Source of the DNA: Oidiodendron maius Zn
Lineage: Eukaryota > Ascomycota > Leotiomycetes > Myxotrichaceae
Assembly: GCA_000827325.1 (NCBI GenBank)
Contig: KN832877.1
Coordinates: 1,674,001-1,738,000 of the forward strand
Direction of reading: 5' to 3'
DNA length: 64,000 nt
In this document: positions 21,301 to 31,659 of the stretch, in pieces
Numbering within the stretch: the stretch's first letter is position 1
Layout of the letters: each line of letters opens with the position of its first letter
Position numbers and translations under genes: made by a program
The notes under the pieces: generated by a model
The model's input: only the letters and a program-made list of their open reading frames with translations
Databases searched by the model: none
What the model was told of the DNA's origin: nothing

Positions 21301-22657
21301 GGTTAGCCTTAATTATTATTCCCTTTGTTATCTGTATAGTTTCTTTTATACTGCCTATTAAGGTATATAATAGATGTCTATACTACAGGTCTAGGGACTT
21401 CGGCTTTGAGCTTACTAAGCTTAATAATATATACATAAATATAGGCTCCTTCACTACCTTTAGGAAGTGCCCTGATTTAGTAGTCTCTATTAGAGCTACT
21501 GGTTTATCGCTACTAGTATAGAGGACTCCTTTTTTAAGGTAGCCTCCTCTAGTGCATTTTTCGAACAGCTGTCCAGAGAAGAGGTTGATTGGTGTAGAGG
21601 GTAAGTGCAACACGTCTTTTAGCTCTAGCTTTAGAGGCTTGCCATTAATGCCCTCGATTTCCATTCTGACTGTACCACTACCTAGTGGTATGGCAGGTCC
21701 ATTAGCTGTTAATACGGTTTGTAGTGACCTATTGTTTGGAGCGTACAACTTGAAATTTGCATGTGTATACATGATATACACTGCTGTACCACTATTGAAG
21801 CACTAGGAGTGTCGATTTAGCCCTGACCTAGTCGAAAGGGCTATCACTGAGAGTGCTGGATTGTTGTCCTTGTTGTCCTTATCCTTCTTCTTCTGGTTCT
21901 TACCCCTAGAGGGTCTTAGTTTAGGGTGCTTTACCTAGTAGCTGTTATCATTATAGCCTTCCTTCTTATAGTGGCTGTATTTGATTGCCTCCTTATCACT
22001 ACCCTTATGTCCCTTGTATCCTTTACGTCCCTTATTTGTAGCTGGCTTTCTACTATATAGTGCAGTCGATGCTTTTTCGGCTTTCCGGGATTTATCCAGG
22101 ATATTAGCTATTAGATCTAGCAGTATTAGTGATGTTTTGTATACATTTGACCTTTGTTGGTCTGCCTATACTGGGTACTATATATCTAGGAGTGCAATAA
22201 AGTTGATTGTATATACCTCCTCTAGTAGGGGTAAACCAATCGTATTAAGCTTTGACTTAAAGGCCTTATATTGGTCGACAAACGAGCCAATTGAGTCGTG
22301 ATGTTCGACTCTTAAGGTATTATATTTAGTCAAATACTTGTGTTTGAGGTTCTATCTAGTTAAGGTGTACCTCTGCTTGAGTAGACGCATTATTTCGGCT
22401 GGATCTGTAACCCCCTTAAGCCCTATAGCTGGTTCAGGGTATACCGACCCCTTGATTGACATAGTGTATGTCATCTTCTGACTATCGGTTTCGTCTAAGT
22501 TAGGGTCAGGTTTGATTGACCCCTTTTTGATGAATTTGGCTAGTCCTTTTGAGCCTAGGAATAGGGTTATATTATCCATCCAGTCCTCATAGTTCTCTTC
22601 TCCTTCTAGCTACATGGACTTAGGGAGGAATATAGAGCTGGAACTATGATTAGCCAT
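18340..22657 (-). pseudogene. Copia gag-pol polyprotein, degenerate
   Basis: Read from 22657 downward: gag start MANHSSSSIFLPKS, YEDWMDNITLFLGSKGLAKF; a zinc knuckle near 21960 in which Cys/His positions read Tyr (YSHYKKEGYNDNSY); protease-like CFNSGT then LKDVLHLPSTPINLFSG; integrase with CHTC, DRGKEYSG and YIPEQNSIIEYTNR; reverse transcriptase with DQIDIKSAFLYSEIDEEVYI and YMDDFLLIGL (about 19365); RNase H with DNQGALSLAKNPTFHHGSKHI (about 18600). Stops fall where Trp or Gln is expected (for example before ASLFTDD and VFKIKH). The element encodes no active protein. Confidence 0.9.
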
Positions 22658-22729
22658 AATCGTTGCTGATTCGAGCGATTTGAGTTGAATCTGTGATTCC
22701 GACTATCCTAAGACGCCAGGCTTATAACC

Positions 22730-23069
22730 TCTTGAAGCAGAGGTTCAGTAGTGTGTAGGTTGTAGTCAGGAATCAAGGTGAAACTCAGTTATATTGACTA
22801 TAGGTTTTCGGCATAGCAGTATGCGGAAAGGCTTTCGGTATAGCTGATATGCTAAAAGCAGTGAATGACTTAAATGATGCAGAGACAACTTAAGGAACCT
22901 CCTTAGGAATGCAATATAGTCCTTATATATATACTTTTAGTCTTGTAGGACTTGTAAGCTCTATATGCAAGCTCAATGCAAGAGGACTGAGCACTCAATG
23001 CATAGGCTCTGTGCGTGTATCAGTGCTGTATCACCTCTCATATGCTTGAGGCCCTGATATCAGTCAACA
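22730..23069 (-). repeat. 5' LTR of the Copia element
   Basis: Same length as the other LTR. In the element's orientation this is the upstream copy, followed inward by GGTTATAAGCCTGG, where a primer-binding site should lie, and then by the gag start (MANHSSSSIFLPKS, ATG near 22656). Confidence 0.9.
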
Positions 23070-23074
23070 AGAAC

Positions 23075-23231
23075 TAAGGCTTCAAGTAAATTAAGGCTAA
23101 AACTTAATATCTCAAGAAATTACAAACCAATTTTCTTTAAACTTTAAATATTTAATACATATAAGCTTTTAACTATTAATTTTTAATTTTATTTAAAAAA
23201 TATTAAGAAATGGTTAAGTTATTATAATTTG
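23075..23231. mobile_element. Right remnant of the MITE interrupted by Copia
   Basis: tttaaatatttaatacatataagc...aaatattaagaaatggttaagttattataattt matches the inner right half of the MITE at 9518-10308. The outer terminal repeat is missing, so this copy is truncated as well as interrupted. Confidence 0.5.
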
Positions 23232-24619
23232 TTCAAAAATCGAGTTTTTGGTGGTTTGCAGCGTCAATTTAAGCGGGAACTCGAGTAGTTAGCCGGACAG
23301 GGGAGCTTGTCACGCTGGATAAGCTTGCGGCATAGCTTAACGAAGATATCTTCTTGCGACATGTGCTGCCTTGCGGGCCCCGGACCCTGGCTTATGCCGT
23401 ACGGCAATCCCGCGAGCAGGGAGACGCTGCATCCCTAGCAGAAGTCAAAGGCCTGGCCGAGACCTCGGCAATATTATTACTTGCTAAGGGTTGCTAAGAT
23501 TCTAACCGACACCCGAGAAAGCTACGTCTTCCCTATAACTTAACCTTAGCATTGGCCGCGGAAAGGCCCTCGCTTACCGAGGGAAGGTCCTTTTTTATCA
23601 AAATACTGTCGGTGCTTATGTTCCTACGGTAATCGAGCTTTGGTAGTTCTAGGTCATGCACGATAGCGGCATTGTCGAGAACCTTCATAGCGCGACCGTA
23701 CGAAACTTCCTTGAATAGCGCGGCCCCTACGCCGAACCTGGGGAACCTGCTTTACGGACAGTTTTGCTGAGGGTCTGTGTATCCTCATGCCATTCCGTAT
23801 CCGCGACTGCGAGCTCTCTGATAGCTCCAAGCAGAACTAGAGGTAATTGCACATCCATGACATACGCACTCAAAGAGCAGTATAGAAATTAGTAGGGGTG
23901 GTATATCAGATATTTTCAGCGGCTACAATATAATAGAAGTTGACTCTTATTGCTCTGATTTGAGGGCGCCTAGGATTTGCTATAGTCAAGTATCTAGATT
24001 TTAACTGCCTTCTTTATATTAGTAATATATAGCTATAAATTAGATAGAATATTAGGAGAGCTAGAAGGATTCCACTCCTTAATTGATTCTATTATAGTTG
24101 AATTAGGGATATTAATTAGATTAGGGATATTAATTTAATTAAGGATATTAATTGCTTGTACGCACTTGTCAGAGTTTGCTTATATAATTGATAACCTAAT
24201 CCGGTGGATTGAAGCCCAACCCTAGAAGCATATAAACCCCTAAGCCAGAGGGTTATATCCTTAATTAATTGAAGCACTTATACACCCTTTACAGCCCTAT
24301 TTACATACCCTTTTACGGTTCATTGTTCTGCCAGTATAACCTGTAGAGGATATTACCGATACGTTGTAGTTGTAGCCGTATTAAGTTTAGCGCTGCATTG
24401 CTCGTAAACCTGACAGCACTACCCTGGCGCTCGTGTACCTTATGGCTAAGGCAACACTTCTAAGTCCGATGGCCTCGGAGCGCTGCCTTACGCCCTCCGA
24501 GCTACACGGTGCATTTAGGAGCCAACCTCATATACATATATTACCTCCTTCACCACAATGCTTTTAGTGTTGATCGAATGAATTCCGGGATCAATACTTA
24601 TTTCGTCAGCCATCTCAAC
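23232..24619. other. Intergenic with one GC-rich coding relic
   Basis: About 23315-23497 on plus reads LDKLAA, a stop, then LNEDIFLRHVLPCGPRTLAY and AAsLAEVKGLAETSAILLLA in one frame: a coherent but unrecognised protein fragment with a stop that could come from Trp or Gln. The rest is mixed AT-rich sequence with repeated gggatattaatt units near 24105-24150. No gene is supported. Confidence 0.35.
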
Positions 24620-25513
24620 ATGACACCACCCCCTCCAGACGCTATTCAAGCTTTCGGCCTCCAGGGTACACCTAAGCCTATCTCCGGGGGCAGAGGTCTC
24701 TGCTATATAGTTGGGCAAACTGTATTCAAACCTTCTGATGACGACTTGCTTGAACAATGGGTGGCTGAAGTGGTAACCAAACTGTTATCACGCTCACCAA
24801 CTGCATACCGCCTTGCTGTTCCTCTTTCCACTGTCGATAGGGCTGGAAAATACCTCTTCAAGGGTTGGACGGCGAGTTCGTTCGTTATGGGGAAACCGAA
24901 AATCGTTGGGTACTTTGAGGATATCTTCCGAACGAGTCGGGCGTTCCACGCCGACTTGCGTGAACTCTTTGAAGGAAAGCCGAAACCGGCCGTGGTCGGC
25001 AAACACTTGAACAGATGGAATGAAGCCGATCGCGTGGTGTGGGGCGAGAAGAGACTTGAGGACGTCGAAAACGTCAACGAGGAGATGTTGACACACTTTC
25101 AACCGCTCTTGGACAAGCTAGCGAAGAAAATGAAACCATTATCGGTCGATCGCACGTCATACCAGCTTATTCACGGCGATTTAATGGGGAATATTTTATT
25201 TGATGAGAGTGGAGATATGCCTCCTGCGATCATCGATCTTACTTTTTACTGGAGACCACTTGAATATTCTAACGCTATCGTTGTTTCAGATGGATTGACG
25301 CGGATGGGTCAGGGCACAGATTTAGTAAGGCTGTACGTGGCGGATACTCAGGCCGAGCTGAGGATACAGTTGCTTCTAAGGGCAATTTATTGGCGAGCTC
25401 TTAGCTTTACTATCGATACTGATCTGGAGTGGGTGAAGGAGTATTTGCCAATGGCAGATTATGAGGGGGCGGTGGAGATTGTTTGTCGTTTTGTGGAGGG
25501 CCGAGAGGGGTGA
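24620..25513 (+). CDS. APH-like phosphotransferase (TIGR02569-type), 297 aa
   Basis: The preferred start is the ATG at 24620 (MTPPPPDAIQAFGLQG), the point where similarity to the family begins; an in-frame ATG at 24578 is possible. The C-terminal lobe carries the aminoglycoside-phosphotransferase/choline-kinase loop as HGDLMGN (His185, Asp187, Asn191) and the metal-binding Asp as AIIDL (Asp206). A GGRGLCY loop and an FKP lysine lie near the N-terminus. The family (TIGR02569-like) is best known from actinobacteria and also occurs in ascomycetes; its substrate is unknown. There is no intron. It may phosphorylate a small molecule. Direct antibiotic resistance should not be inferred. A bacterial origin is possible but not shown. 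Confidence 0.75.
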   Translation: MTPPPPDAIQAFGLQGTPKPISGGRGLCYIVGQTVFKPSDDDLLEQWVAEVVTKLLSRSPTAYRLAVPLSTVDRAGKYLFKGWTASSFVMGKPKIVGYFEDIFRTSRAFHADLRELFEGKPKPAVVGKHLNRWNEADRVVWGEKRLEDVENVNEEMLTHFQPLLDKLAKKMKPLSVDRTSYQLIHGDLMGNILFDESGDMPPAIIDLTFYWRPLEYSNAIVVSDGLTRMGQGTDLVRLYVADTQAELRIQLLLRAIYWRALSFTIDTDLEWVKEYLPMADYEGAVEIVCRFVEGREG

Positions 25514-26309
25514 AAGGTGTGCATTGGGAGACTAATAGGCCGTTGCTTGAGGCTGATACGCCGGTAAAGCAGGAGAACTTGAGGAGTGGGACGGTGTTAA
25601 CACTGGGAATTAATACTCGCGGAGAAAGTACAAGTTGCCAGAACAAGCAGTAAATGGTAAGTAAGGAAGAAAGTTCCACACTCTCCCATCTGTCAGAGAG
25701 GATTATATAATACAGAACTATGGGCCTCACCGGGTATGTGTATTACCCTATGGGATACGTTTTCTCTGTGCTTTGGCCCTGCAGGAGTCTCGCAGACGTA
25801 GACGTTCACGGACGAGTTATGATTACAGCCATCATTAATAGCATACAATTAATGCGGTTGAAATGGTTGTATTCTTATGCTCCATATCTATGTACTTCTC
25901 CAAACGTCCAAGACCTTTGAAAGTGCCAGTCCAATGAGCAAACAGTCAAATTCAAACCATCACCTACTGAAGCAAAATCTGTGGCTATGAGAAGCCCCAG
26001 TTGTTGTACAGATAGCTCTTTAGCTTCGTATCTCATCCCCTGCTGAGATAACCAAGTCCAAAGTCCAGAAAACACAACAGATAAAAGCACTTTTGTGACA
26101 AACGCCATAAACTCCTTAACCCAACCCCAGAAGATAGAACAGAGAAAAGCACTTTTGTGAAAAACGCCATAAACCCTTAACCAAAAGCCAAAGAACTCCA
26201 AAGCTGTACAGGCGCATATCCATACATACCTAGAACAAAAGGGGAAGAAAAACCAGAAGGTCCCTCATTGTCCCTCCTCAAACCTAGACCTGAAGCTGCT
26301 AATGTGTCT
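25514..26309. other. Intergenic, 3' regions of convergent genes
   Basis: No gene supported. It contains a two-copy direct repeat with 62-bp spacing (26079-26122 and 26141-26183; aaaagcacttttgtga and acgccataaac shared), probably in the 3' untranslated part of the repeat-peptide gene. Confidence 0.6.
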
Positions 26310-26978
26310 CTAGAGGAATGCGCCCACGCCCTGAGCGACGTTGCTTGCAATTCCGACACCATCAGCGACATGGCCAAGGGAGACTCTCTTAGGCTCGGGC
26401 TCGCGTCTCTGGACGAATGCACCGACACCTTGCGCGATATTGCTGGCGATTCCAACACCATCAGCGACATGTCCTAGGCTGACTCTTTTAGGTTCGGGCT
26501 CGCGTCTCTGGACGAATGCGCCGACACCTTGCGCGATATTGCTGGCGATTCCGACACCATCAGCGACATGGCCAAGGGAGACTCTCTTAGGCTCGGGCTC
26601 GCGTCGCTGGACGAATGCGCCAACACCTTGCGCAATATCACTGGCGATTCCGACGCCATCGGCAACATGTCCAAGAGAGACTCTCTTAGGCTCGGGCTCG
26701 CGTCTCTGGACGAATGCGCCTACACCCTGCGCAATGTCACTAGCGATTCCAACACCGTCTGCAACATGTCCTAAGCTGACTCTCTTGGGTTCGGGCTCGC
26801 GTCTCTGTACAAACGCTCCTACACCTTGTGCGATATCGCTGGCAATTCCGACACCGTCAGCAACATGTCCTAGGCTGACTCTTTTAGGTTCCGGCTCGCG
26901 TCTCTGGACGAATGCGCCAACACCCTGAGCGATATCGCTGGCAATTCCGACCCCATTAGCAACATGTCCTAGGCTGAC
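26310..26978. repeat. 99-bp coding tandem repeat
   Basis: Units of 99 bp (33 codons) repeat about 6.7 times, for example gacatggccaagggagactc at 26368 and gacatgtcctaggctgactc at 26467. Third-position differences dominate between units, so the peptide is conserved while the DNA drifts. The antisense strand is also open because 99 is a multiple of three. Confidence 0.9.
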
Positions 26979-27074
26979 TTTAGGAACGGGAGCTGCTTTG
27001 ACGCCGGAGGCAGCTGAGTAGGTGGATAGCAAAGCTACCGCTAGGGCAGCCGATTGTTGTGTAGAGAAGTGCAT
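26310..27074 (-). CDS. Secreted multi-copy peptide precursor with Kex2-type sites (seven repeats)
   Basis: The ATG at 27074 opens a 254-residue protein: a signal peptide (MHFSTQQSAALAVALLSTYS, cleavage after AASGVKA or nearby), a short APVPK lead, then seven copies of a 25-residue core beginning VSLGHVADGVG and ending IAQGVGAFVQ (33-57, 66-90, 99-123, 132-156, 165-189, 198-222, 231-254). They are joined by six identical linkers RREPEPKR. Both RR and KR are Kex2 sites, so processing should release seven almost identical peptides and free EPEP spacers; the last copy ends AFL. The cores have no Cys, Tyr or Lys and are Gly/Ala/Val-rich with an amphipathic pattern. Known Kex2-processed repeat proteins include fungal repellents, pheromones, dikaritin RiPP precursors and Candida Ece1; the class here is unknown. 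No UstYa-type enzyme is visible nearby. Confidence 0.85.
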   Translation of the reverse strand: MHFSTQQSAALAVALLSTYSAASGVKAAPVPKVSLGHVANGVGIASDIAQGVGAFVQRREPEPKRVSLGHVADGVGIASDIAQGVGAFVQRREPEPKRVSLGHVADGVGIASDIAQGVGAFVQRREPEPKRVSLGHVADGVGIASDIAQGVGAFVQRREPEPKRVSLGHVADGVGIASNIAQGVGAFVQRREPEPKRVSLGHVADGVGIASNIAQGVGAFVQRREPEPKRVSLGHVADGVGIASNVAQGVGAFL

Positions 27075-29521
27075 GGCGGAAGTAGAATGAGGAAGAGGCG
27101 AGAAGAGAAATGTGACAAATGAAAAGTTGAGAATATAGGAAGCGACTTTCGGATGATTGGGATGGTAGAGGGAAGAAAGCAGATGATGTTGATGAGAATT
27201 ATGTACCAATAACGAAATCACGACCTCATTATATATCCAGAGATGCCAAGCAAGAATAAGTATAAATAGACATAGTAGTGGCAGAATTGTCGATAGACTT
27301 CTGACAGAGGCTTATTGAGTCTCATGTATTGCAGAGAATACTATCCTTCAGGATTTGCGCGCCAGCGTTTGACATGATAAAGAAGCTTAAACAAGTATGG
27401 CTTCACATAAACGCCACTTTCTCTGCCTATTGGCCCGTTACTGACTGCTTAGGAAAGCAGCTCGATGCCTGCAGACTACAATGGCGCAGCAATACGATCT
27501 AGCGCCGGGGGTCTTGGCGTTAGTGTTAAGAACATCCTTCACTTGGCGAGAGCAAGGCTTAGATGACTACTCCGTCAGTGGCCGCCTTGGCAGGAGCTTT
27601 TTTACATTTTAGCTGTGCGGCGGGGTGGCAGGGGCCTCGGCACTGTGACCTTCACGCTATCCGAATCCGAGTTGACCTGCGGCGTTGTTCACATTAATAG
27701 ACCGTTTACGTCAAGCTTAGATCGCCAAGAAATTAAGCATACCTGCTATATTATTGTCTGCCCTGTCACTTTACAGGCGCAATACTAAAGGAAGGTATCT
27801 GAAGCTGGCACAGAACTCCTTCATCGTCCATAGCGTAAGATATTGGTGGCAAAGAAATCGTACTACGTAAAGAGCGTCGGATATTGATGGTGGATCGGTT
27901 TTGGAAGAGCATCACTCTCACCTAAGCTCAAAACTCGAGCAATTTTTCGCGGCTCCTATTAAGATTATCACCATCAGTTTGACAAAATCTCACTACAATA
28001 TTGGCTGGCAGTGGTGTTTCCGCCCTGTTATGTGAGGCGTAAAAAATCTGGAGACAAAAGTGGATTCGTGCCAAGCTTGCCAAGTGTCGTGCCAAGAAAC
28101 AAATAATTTGCGCCAGCGGCGAAATGCTTACATAAAAGCCGAGTTACCACTTGCCGCGCCTTCCACAGACTGCTCTTAGGAGGAATAAGTCACCAGACCT
28201 AGGCTTATCCTATAAATAATAATGGCTAGGATATGGCCGTAGAGTTAGAAAGACTACAGAGAGGAGAAACATAGACCAAGATACTAGAGCCCTAGCTCTT
28301 CTAAAATAGAGGTAATGTGACGGCCCTAGTGCAGTACTAGCTGCTAGCCCTTTTTGTCCTTCTGTATCTTGATCTCCTTCGTTAATTGAAAGTAATTAGC
28401 CCTGACTGCTGCGTATCTCAAACCGTGATAGTTTCGCTCTGTACGATCATGCCCGGGCTATCCGTTTGACAACCTCGCTAGGAAGTTAATTGCGGATGAC
28501 AGTAACATGAGCTAACCATAATTAGCTAGCAAGCGATTTTCACCAATAGAATCGAATACTTCGCATTAATTACTGCAGGAGGGATTGTTCAGGCGAAAAC
28601 AGCCCGTTCAGGACTAGCGCTTATATAACTCTTTTTATACGAGAGCCAATCACTATACGGGGGCTGCTAAGCGAGGGCAGTGGCTGCTGGTCGAGGACAA
28701 TGAAGATCTCACAGCTCAATTTGAATTTAATTCCCTTCCCATGTCTTCCAAATTGCTCTTCAAATTTGATTTCCTCAAACTATACTTCAAAGGTCCGGTT
28801 ACAGTTACCAACCAATAATAAAAAGCCGTAGCCGAGTTTTACGCCAAAAGTCGCGCTGTTTACTTGGTGATAATGATAGATACGCGGTCGATATCCAGAT
28901 ATTAATATTGTCACTAAATAGTCTAGAAAAGCTGTATTTGTGATATATATTAAGGTTGCGGGGCGTAAATAATGGTCTTGAATTTTAGATTTAAAAAGAG
29001 GGGGGGGGTAAATTTTAGGTCATTTAGTATATAAGGTAGACGAAAATAGAAGTCAGTTAAATTAACATAATAGATTCCCATATACTAAATACATATTTTA
29101 TAAATATGATACCTGTATTATTATTTAAGCAATTATAAATAATCTGTCCCAGTATATTAAGCAATCCTGGGATTATAGTATTTAATTGTGGGTTGAATAG
29201 GCAGACTTCTGGTGCGAAACTTGCTGACGGCTTTCATATGGTCGTTTATTGTAATTGTATCTAGGGAATCTGTTCAAATCGAGTCTAGATGCTCATATAA
29301 GGCTAGAGACCGAGTATGAAAAGATGGAGAGTTAGAACATAGAGATTAGAAATCTCCACGAAGAAGATATCGAGAGAGCCGTCTGGTAAAGAATGCTTTG
29401 ATAGATTGCTAGCTTGCGCTTTTATTACCATGGGAATATTCTTAAGTCTTAATCGAGATTCGAGATTTCAGTGCAATATCTCCCTAGATATATGCGATCA
29501 TTTACACATGAAGGAAAGGGC
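27075..29521. other. Intergenic, nothing recognised
   Basis: The proximal 150 bp is pyrimidine-rich on the minus strand and probably the promoter of the repeat-peptide gene. The rest is a long stretch without coherent frames, with a homopolymer run of G near 29001 and AT-rich relic sequence; no element could be named. Confidence 0.5.
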
Positions 29522-30445
29522 TTAAATCACAAAGACTGTTCTCTCTCCTTCCATTTGCCATGCCATCTCCGCCTCTTCCAACCTCCTCACTTTCAGCCCC
29601 ATGTCTGGGAGTTTACATATAGCTTCAAGCAAACCCGGTAGCTCCTTCGATAGCTGGGCCATTGGCCAAGCTCCGGCAGCTGATCCCCGTATAGTGATAT
29701 TTTTGGACCGTAGAAGCGCTCCGGGTAAGCATATATCTGCCCCACAAACGGTGCCTATCTGGAGGTATTGTGTGGGTACTTTCGAGTTCAGGGAATTCAA
29801 TAAAGCTTGGGTGACAGGACCGTAGAGGTAGTCCAAAATTAGGTCCACATCGCCTATATCTGAGAAGTCCGTCTCCGCCAGGGTTTCCGCAAGCACAATC
29901 CTCTGATCGAGCTCCAATGGCATCATCTTATGCACATTCCTAGCAACACCGATGATTTTTCCTGCTCCCAATAAACGTGCGAATTTCACAGCGAGTTTAC
30001 CAGAGAGGCCGGTGACACCCACAACTAGCACGCTAAAGCCCGGTGTCAGCTCTGGGGATGTACGTGCTCTGAGTGCCATCCAGGAGCTGATTCCTGGGTT
30101 CACCAAGCCGGCAAGATGGATGGGATCTGCTCCTGGGGGAACCGGCGTAACTAAAGGTCTGGGAACAATAATCTCCTCTGCAAAGCCTCCGCCCGCTGCC
30201 ACGCTATTGAAGTATACGGTTCGGCCATCAGAAGTGATACCGACGCCATCTGCCCCGGGTATGTATGGTAGCATGTTCGTTTTGACGCTATGGTGTGTCC
30301 CTACCACCTGGGCGCGGACGAGAGGGTGTAACCCGCTCGTCAGGACCTTAATGGCGATTTGGTCATCCGAACCACGAGAAGGTGCAGGCTGCTCGGTGGT
30401 AAAAGTAGGCTGAGCACCAAAGGAGGAGATGGTGATTGCACGCAT
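29522..30445 (-). CDS. Zinc-independent medium-chain reductase (quinone oxidoreductase-like)
   Basis: A single-exon 307-residue frame begins MRAITISSFGAQPTF at the ATG at 30445. Features of the MDR/quinone oxidoreductase family: an N-terminal GroES-like domain (IPGADGVGIT, about 63-72), loss of zinc-ligand cysteines, and a Rossmann half with VLVVGVTGLSGKLAVKFARLLGAG (about 139-162), a variant of the usual GxGxxG. It should reduce a C=C or C=O bond with NAD(P)H. It is near the left edge of the enzyme-rich region and may belong to that pathway, but the 1.2 kb gap and MITE to its right leave this open. Confidence 0.8.
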   Translation of the reverse strand: MRAITISSFGAQPTFTTEQPAPSRGSDDQIAIKVLTSGLHPLVRAQVVGTHHSVKTNMLPYIPGADGVGITSDGRTVYFNSVAAGGGFAEEIIVPRPLVTPVPPGADPIHLAGLVNPGISSWMALRARTSPELTPGFSVLVVGVTGLSGKLAVKFARLLGAGKIIGVARNVHKMMPLELDQRIVLAETLAETDFSDIGDVDLILDYLYGPVTQALLNSLNSKVPTQYLQIGTVCGADICLPGALLRSKNITIRGSAAGAWPMAQLSKELPGLLEAICKLPDMGLKVRRLEEAEMAWQMEGERTVFVI

Positions 30446-31060
30446 GATGGAATGAATGTAAGGAGTTAATATGCAGGCCAGCTTGAGACAGCTAAATACT
30501 TCAGGTCTCTAAAGCTCATTACTTGACGAGCGTATGGCGACATCACACCCCCAGAAATTAATGTCTGTCACATTCCAACCGTTTAAATTGGCGGTGCCAT
30601 TCCGCTAACTTAGTACCATAGCGGCATATACTCTTTGATCTAACGTTCCCCTTATGTTCATTTCTAGAAGCGAGAGCTGTAGCGGCCATCCGAATTTGTA
30701 TCGATCTTTCACGTATCAAGCAGAGGAATTTCTATATTGAAGTTATCATTCTCTACCATCATGACGATTTAATTATTTACAATATTGTTTATATTGCTAT
30801 AGGTGGATTCTGTGCAGCAGGGTACTGAGCAATACTTGTGAGGTGGGTGCCTCAGGACCACTCTTTTATTGAAAGGAGAGAACCCAGACCAAGAGCACAA
30901 GGATGGCGGTGATAGTAATGTAAACAGAGCGCACTACACCGTAAAGAGAAGTTACTACGTATGAAATAGAGATACAGTCCGGCTTTTAACGCGCTCAGTC
31001 GACAAGAAGCCCAAATGTTAAGACTTCAGCCAGCTGTTAGTCGTGTGAACCGCTTGATTA
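30446..31060. other. Intergenic
   Basis: Upstream region of the reductase gene; nothing else recognised. Confidence 0.5.
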
Positions 31061-31245
31061 CTATTCCCCCCCCTGAATATTTGTACATACTCCACTTTGT
31101 GGCTTAGCTTACTCTAACTGGTAAGAGAAGTGTTATGATCCGTGCATCCTATCGTTGCTCAGGAAATCTGCTGTTTACTTTCCTTAGTTAGGCCGTCTTA
31201 GCCACAGAAAGTGGAGTATGTACAAATATTCAAGGGGGGGGATAG
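31061..31245. mobile_element. MITE family B, complete copy
   Basis: Inverted ends of about 45 bp: ctattccccccccTGAATATTTGTACATACTCCAC at the left and its complement GTGGAGTATGTACAAATATTCaagggggggatag at the right, around a gcttactctaact...cttagttaggc interior that is itself partly palindromic. Related copies are at 42999-43181 and about 63150-63272. Confidence 0.8.
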
Positions 31246-31330
31246 TAGGTGCATGGTGTTGCTTAAATTCTGCCAAAACACCGGTATTCTAGAGGGTTCT
31301 AAGGTAAATAAGCAGGGGGTTGATAAAACG

Positions 31331-31364
31331 TGGGGAATGTACAATTATTCAAGGGGGGGATAGT
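31331..31364. mobile_element. Terminal fragment of MITE family B
   Basis: gtggggaatgtacaattattcaaggggggatagt is one end of the family only; the partner arm is absent. It lies about 300 bp upstream of the OrsD-like gene. Confidence 0.55.
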
Positions 31365-31659
31365 ACAACTTTGAATATGACAACCAGAGTCCAATATTAT
31401 TGGACCGGTTATCGCTTCTTCTAGTAGCATGGGAACCTTCGGCTTGTCGGGGTCTTGTACCGGACGATTTCCGTCGTTTCCGCAGGGTGACATCATTGTC
31501 TTGGAATCGCACCGTCGATTTTAGATTTACGTCCCCGCTAGTGTATTTTAAGTTACGCTGCATCCACAGAAATACAACGTCGATGGGCCAGCACCACCTT
31601 CCAAATTGTTGACTGAACGATATCTGTTGCTTTCCCATCTCTGACGCCTCGCTGAGTTC

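Larger units (their letters stand above)
17995..23069 (-). mobile_element. Ty1/Copia LTR retrotransposon, full length, RIP-mutated
   Basis: Two 340-bp LTRs (17995-18334 and 22730-23069) bound a 5075-bp element. They are flanked by the same 5-mer AGAAC (17990-17994 and 23070-23074), the duplication size expected for Copia. On the minus strand the LTR starts TGTTGACTGATATC. The coding order on minus is gag, protease, integrase, reverse transcriptase, RNase H, diagnostic of Copia. All frames carry stop codons. Confidence 0.95.

Noticed and set aside
18340-22657. Stop-codon reassignment (TAG read as Trp) to explain the Copia frames
   Set aside because: TAA stops also occur, conserved Cys/His/Gly codons are changed too, and intact host genes in the window use TAG as a normal stop; RIP explains everything.
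24509-24619. N-terminal extension of the APH-like protein to 24509
   Set aside because: The codon at 24509 is GTG and the added residues do not resemble the family; an ATG at 24620 precedes the conserved part.
26341-26928. Long plus-strand frame (195 codons) over the peptide repeats, and further short frames there
   Set aside because: Antisense shadow: a 99-bp period keeps every frame open. It has no signal peptide or sensible composition, while the minus strand has both.
26310-27074. Reading the repeat precursor as an alpha-pheromone gene
   Set aside because: The cores lack the short Trp/Cys/Gly-Gln-Pro pattern of ascomycete alpha-pheromones and are about twice as long.
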